This document shows positions 63,471-64,000 of a DNA stretch of 64,000 bases, piece by piece (the stretch's first letter is position 1; each line of letters starts with the position of its first letter). The stretch lies in assembly GCF_017873235.1 (NCBI RefSeq), contig NZ_JAGGJZ010000001.1, forward strand, positions 496,001 to 560,000, given 5' to 3'. Under the pieces are notes generated by a model. That model made no database searches, had not been told where the DNA came from, and was given only the letters and a program-made list of their open reading frames with translations. The DNA comes from Clostridium moniliforme. GTDB lineage: Bacteria > Bacillota > Clostridia > Clostridiales > Clostridiaceae. Position numbers and translations under genes: made by a program.

Positions 63471-63636
63471 TCTAACTCCTCTTATTAAACTACTTATATT
63501 GATTTTTTATAACCTATGCTTTGATAAATAAAAGTAACATAAAAACTTAATAATGTAAAGTAAGTATAATCAGTATTTATAATTTATATGTTAATTATAA
63601 GAATTTCTTAATTATTCATAAAAATATCTTAATTAT

Positions 63637-64000
63637 TTATAATATTTTAGAAAGTTCTTTTATAAATTCAGGGGTTGTTCCACAACATCCTCCAACTATT
63701 GAGGCTCCGTTATCAATAAGTTTTTTTATTCCTTTACTAAATTCTTCTTTAGTAATATCATATTCTAATTTTCCATTTATAACTTTTGGAACTCCTGCAT
63801 TTGGCATAGCTATAACTGGTAAAGTTGTATTCTTACTTGTTCTTTTTATTATATCTTCAAGATTTTTACCTTCTTCCGTACAATTTACACCTATTCCATC
63901 AACATCTAACTTCTCTAGCTCTAAAGACATAGTTTCTGGTAAACACCCACCATAGGTTATTCCTTCCTTGGAAAAGGTCATAGTTGCAAAAATAGGAATA
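63637..64000 (-). CDS. Homocysteine S-methyltransferase, C-terminal part
   Basis: The frame is open to the window edge and its 5' part is missing. About 120 residues are visible: PIFATMTFSKEG, DGIGVNCTEEG (first zinc cysteine), LPVIAMPNAGVP and the GGCCGTTPEFI zinc site. This is the homocysteine-binding domain that transfers a methyl group to homocysteine. Because it ends right after this domain, a MmuM- or YitJ-like protein without cobalamin domains is possible, or a domain order with this module last. Confidence 0.85.
   Translation of the reverse strand, partial: IPIFATMTFSKEGITYGGCLPETMSLELEKLDVDGIGVNCTEEGKNLEDIIKRTSKNTTLPVIAMPNAGVPKVINGKLEYDITKEEFSKGIKKLIDNGASIVGGCCGTTPEFIKELSKIL

Noticed and set aside
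1..64000. CRISPR arrays, rRNA genes and insertion sequences
   Set aside because: No regularly spaced repeats, no rRNA signatures and no transposase-like ORF were seen on either strand.

Overview
The window is about 27% GC, with strong AGGAGG-type ribosome binding sites, dense intrinsic terminators and a Clostridium-type gene set: polA-coaE, hprK, class III fbp, a Spo0E-like phosphatase, a GGGtGRT/NifU-like pair and a HelD-type helicase. It looks like chromosome of a Clostridium, most probably C. perfringens or a close relative; the species is my inference from gene content and composition. Most genes lie on the minus strand.

Layout. 1-3.5 kb: an ABC-permease tail, an lrgA/lrgB holin-like pair and topB. 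3.5-8.1 kb: a TspO protein and two overlapping membrane histidine kinases with no response regulator beside them. 8.5-20.5 kb: an alpha/beta hydrolase, a YhgE/Pip protein, a GH8-like protein, the polA-coaE-slt operon, glsA, an M29 aminopeptidase and a LysR regulator. 20.7-27.6 kb: an AzgA-type purine permease, a CBS-domain CNNM/HlyC protein, an HsmA-like protein, a polysaccharide deacetylase, and the NifU-like/GGGtGRT pair behind a promoter whose transcript would begin in a hairpin.

A tRNA-Leu(CAA) at 27.9 kb opens a variable stretch that reaches to about 37.9 kb. It is even more AT-rich, is split between strands, and holds long gene-poor gaps. Its key piece is a compact minus-strand operon at 28.2-30.0 kb: an unknown Asn/Lys-rich protein, a SecB-like chaperone, and a protein with a readable PD-(D/E)XK nuclease core. 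SecB is unusual in low-GC Gram-positives, and the arrangement recalls chaperone-controlled toxin-antitoxin or phage-defence loci. The rest of the stretch holds small membrane or secreted proteins, a phage-like pair with a sigma-region-4/ArpU-like regulator, an HTH-gene remnant, a free-standing GIY-YIG nuclease, lipoproteins, a shortened pyruvate-kinase-like protein, a zinc-ligand-less amidase-like protein and a 39-residue membrane ORF.

37.9-43.3 kb is a complete-looking p-aminobenzoate/folate operon, transcribed pabA-pabB-pabC-folE-HD hydrolase-folP-folBK. 43.4-51.8 kb: a PHP phosphoesterase, an orphan phi-LC3-type holin, an M18 aminopeptidase, DUF896-hprK, a Spo0E-like phosphatase, the 6S RNA gene, two small acidic proteins, a HelD-type helicase and an ECF-transporter S component behind a perfect 18-bp palindrome. 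51.9-64 kb: a CobD-like aminotransferase, an APC permease, a DEAD-box helicase, class III fbp, ferritin, DUF488, a secreted CAP protein, a Gfo/Idh/MocA oxidoreductase, a YkgJ-like Cys-cluster protein, a TVP38-type membrane protein and the C-terminal part of a homocysteine S-methyltransferase.

I saw no rRNA, CRISPR array or intact insertion sequence. For about a dozen genes the ribosome binding site points to a start inside the longest open frame, and I give the shorter coordinates.
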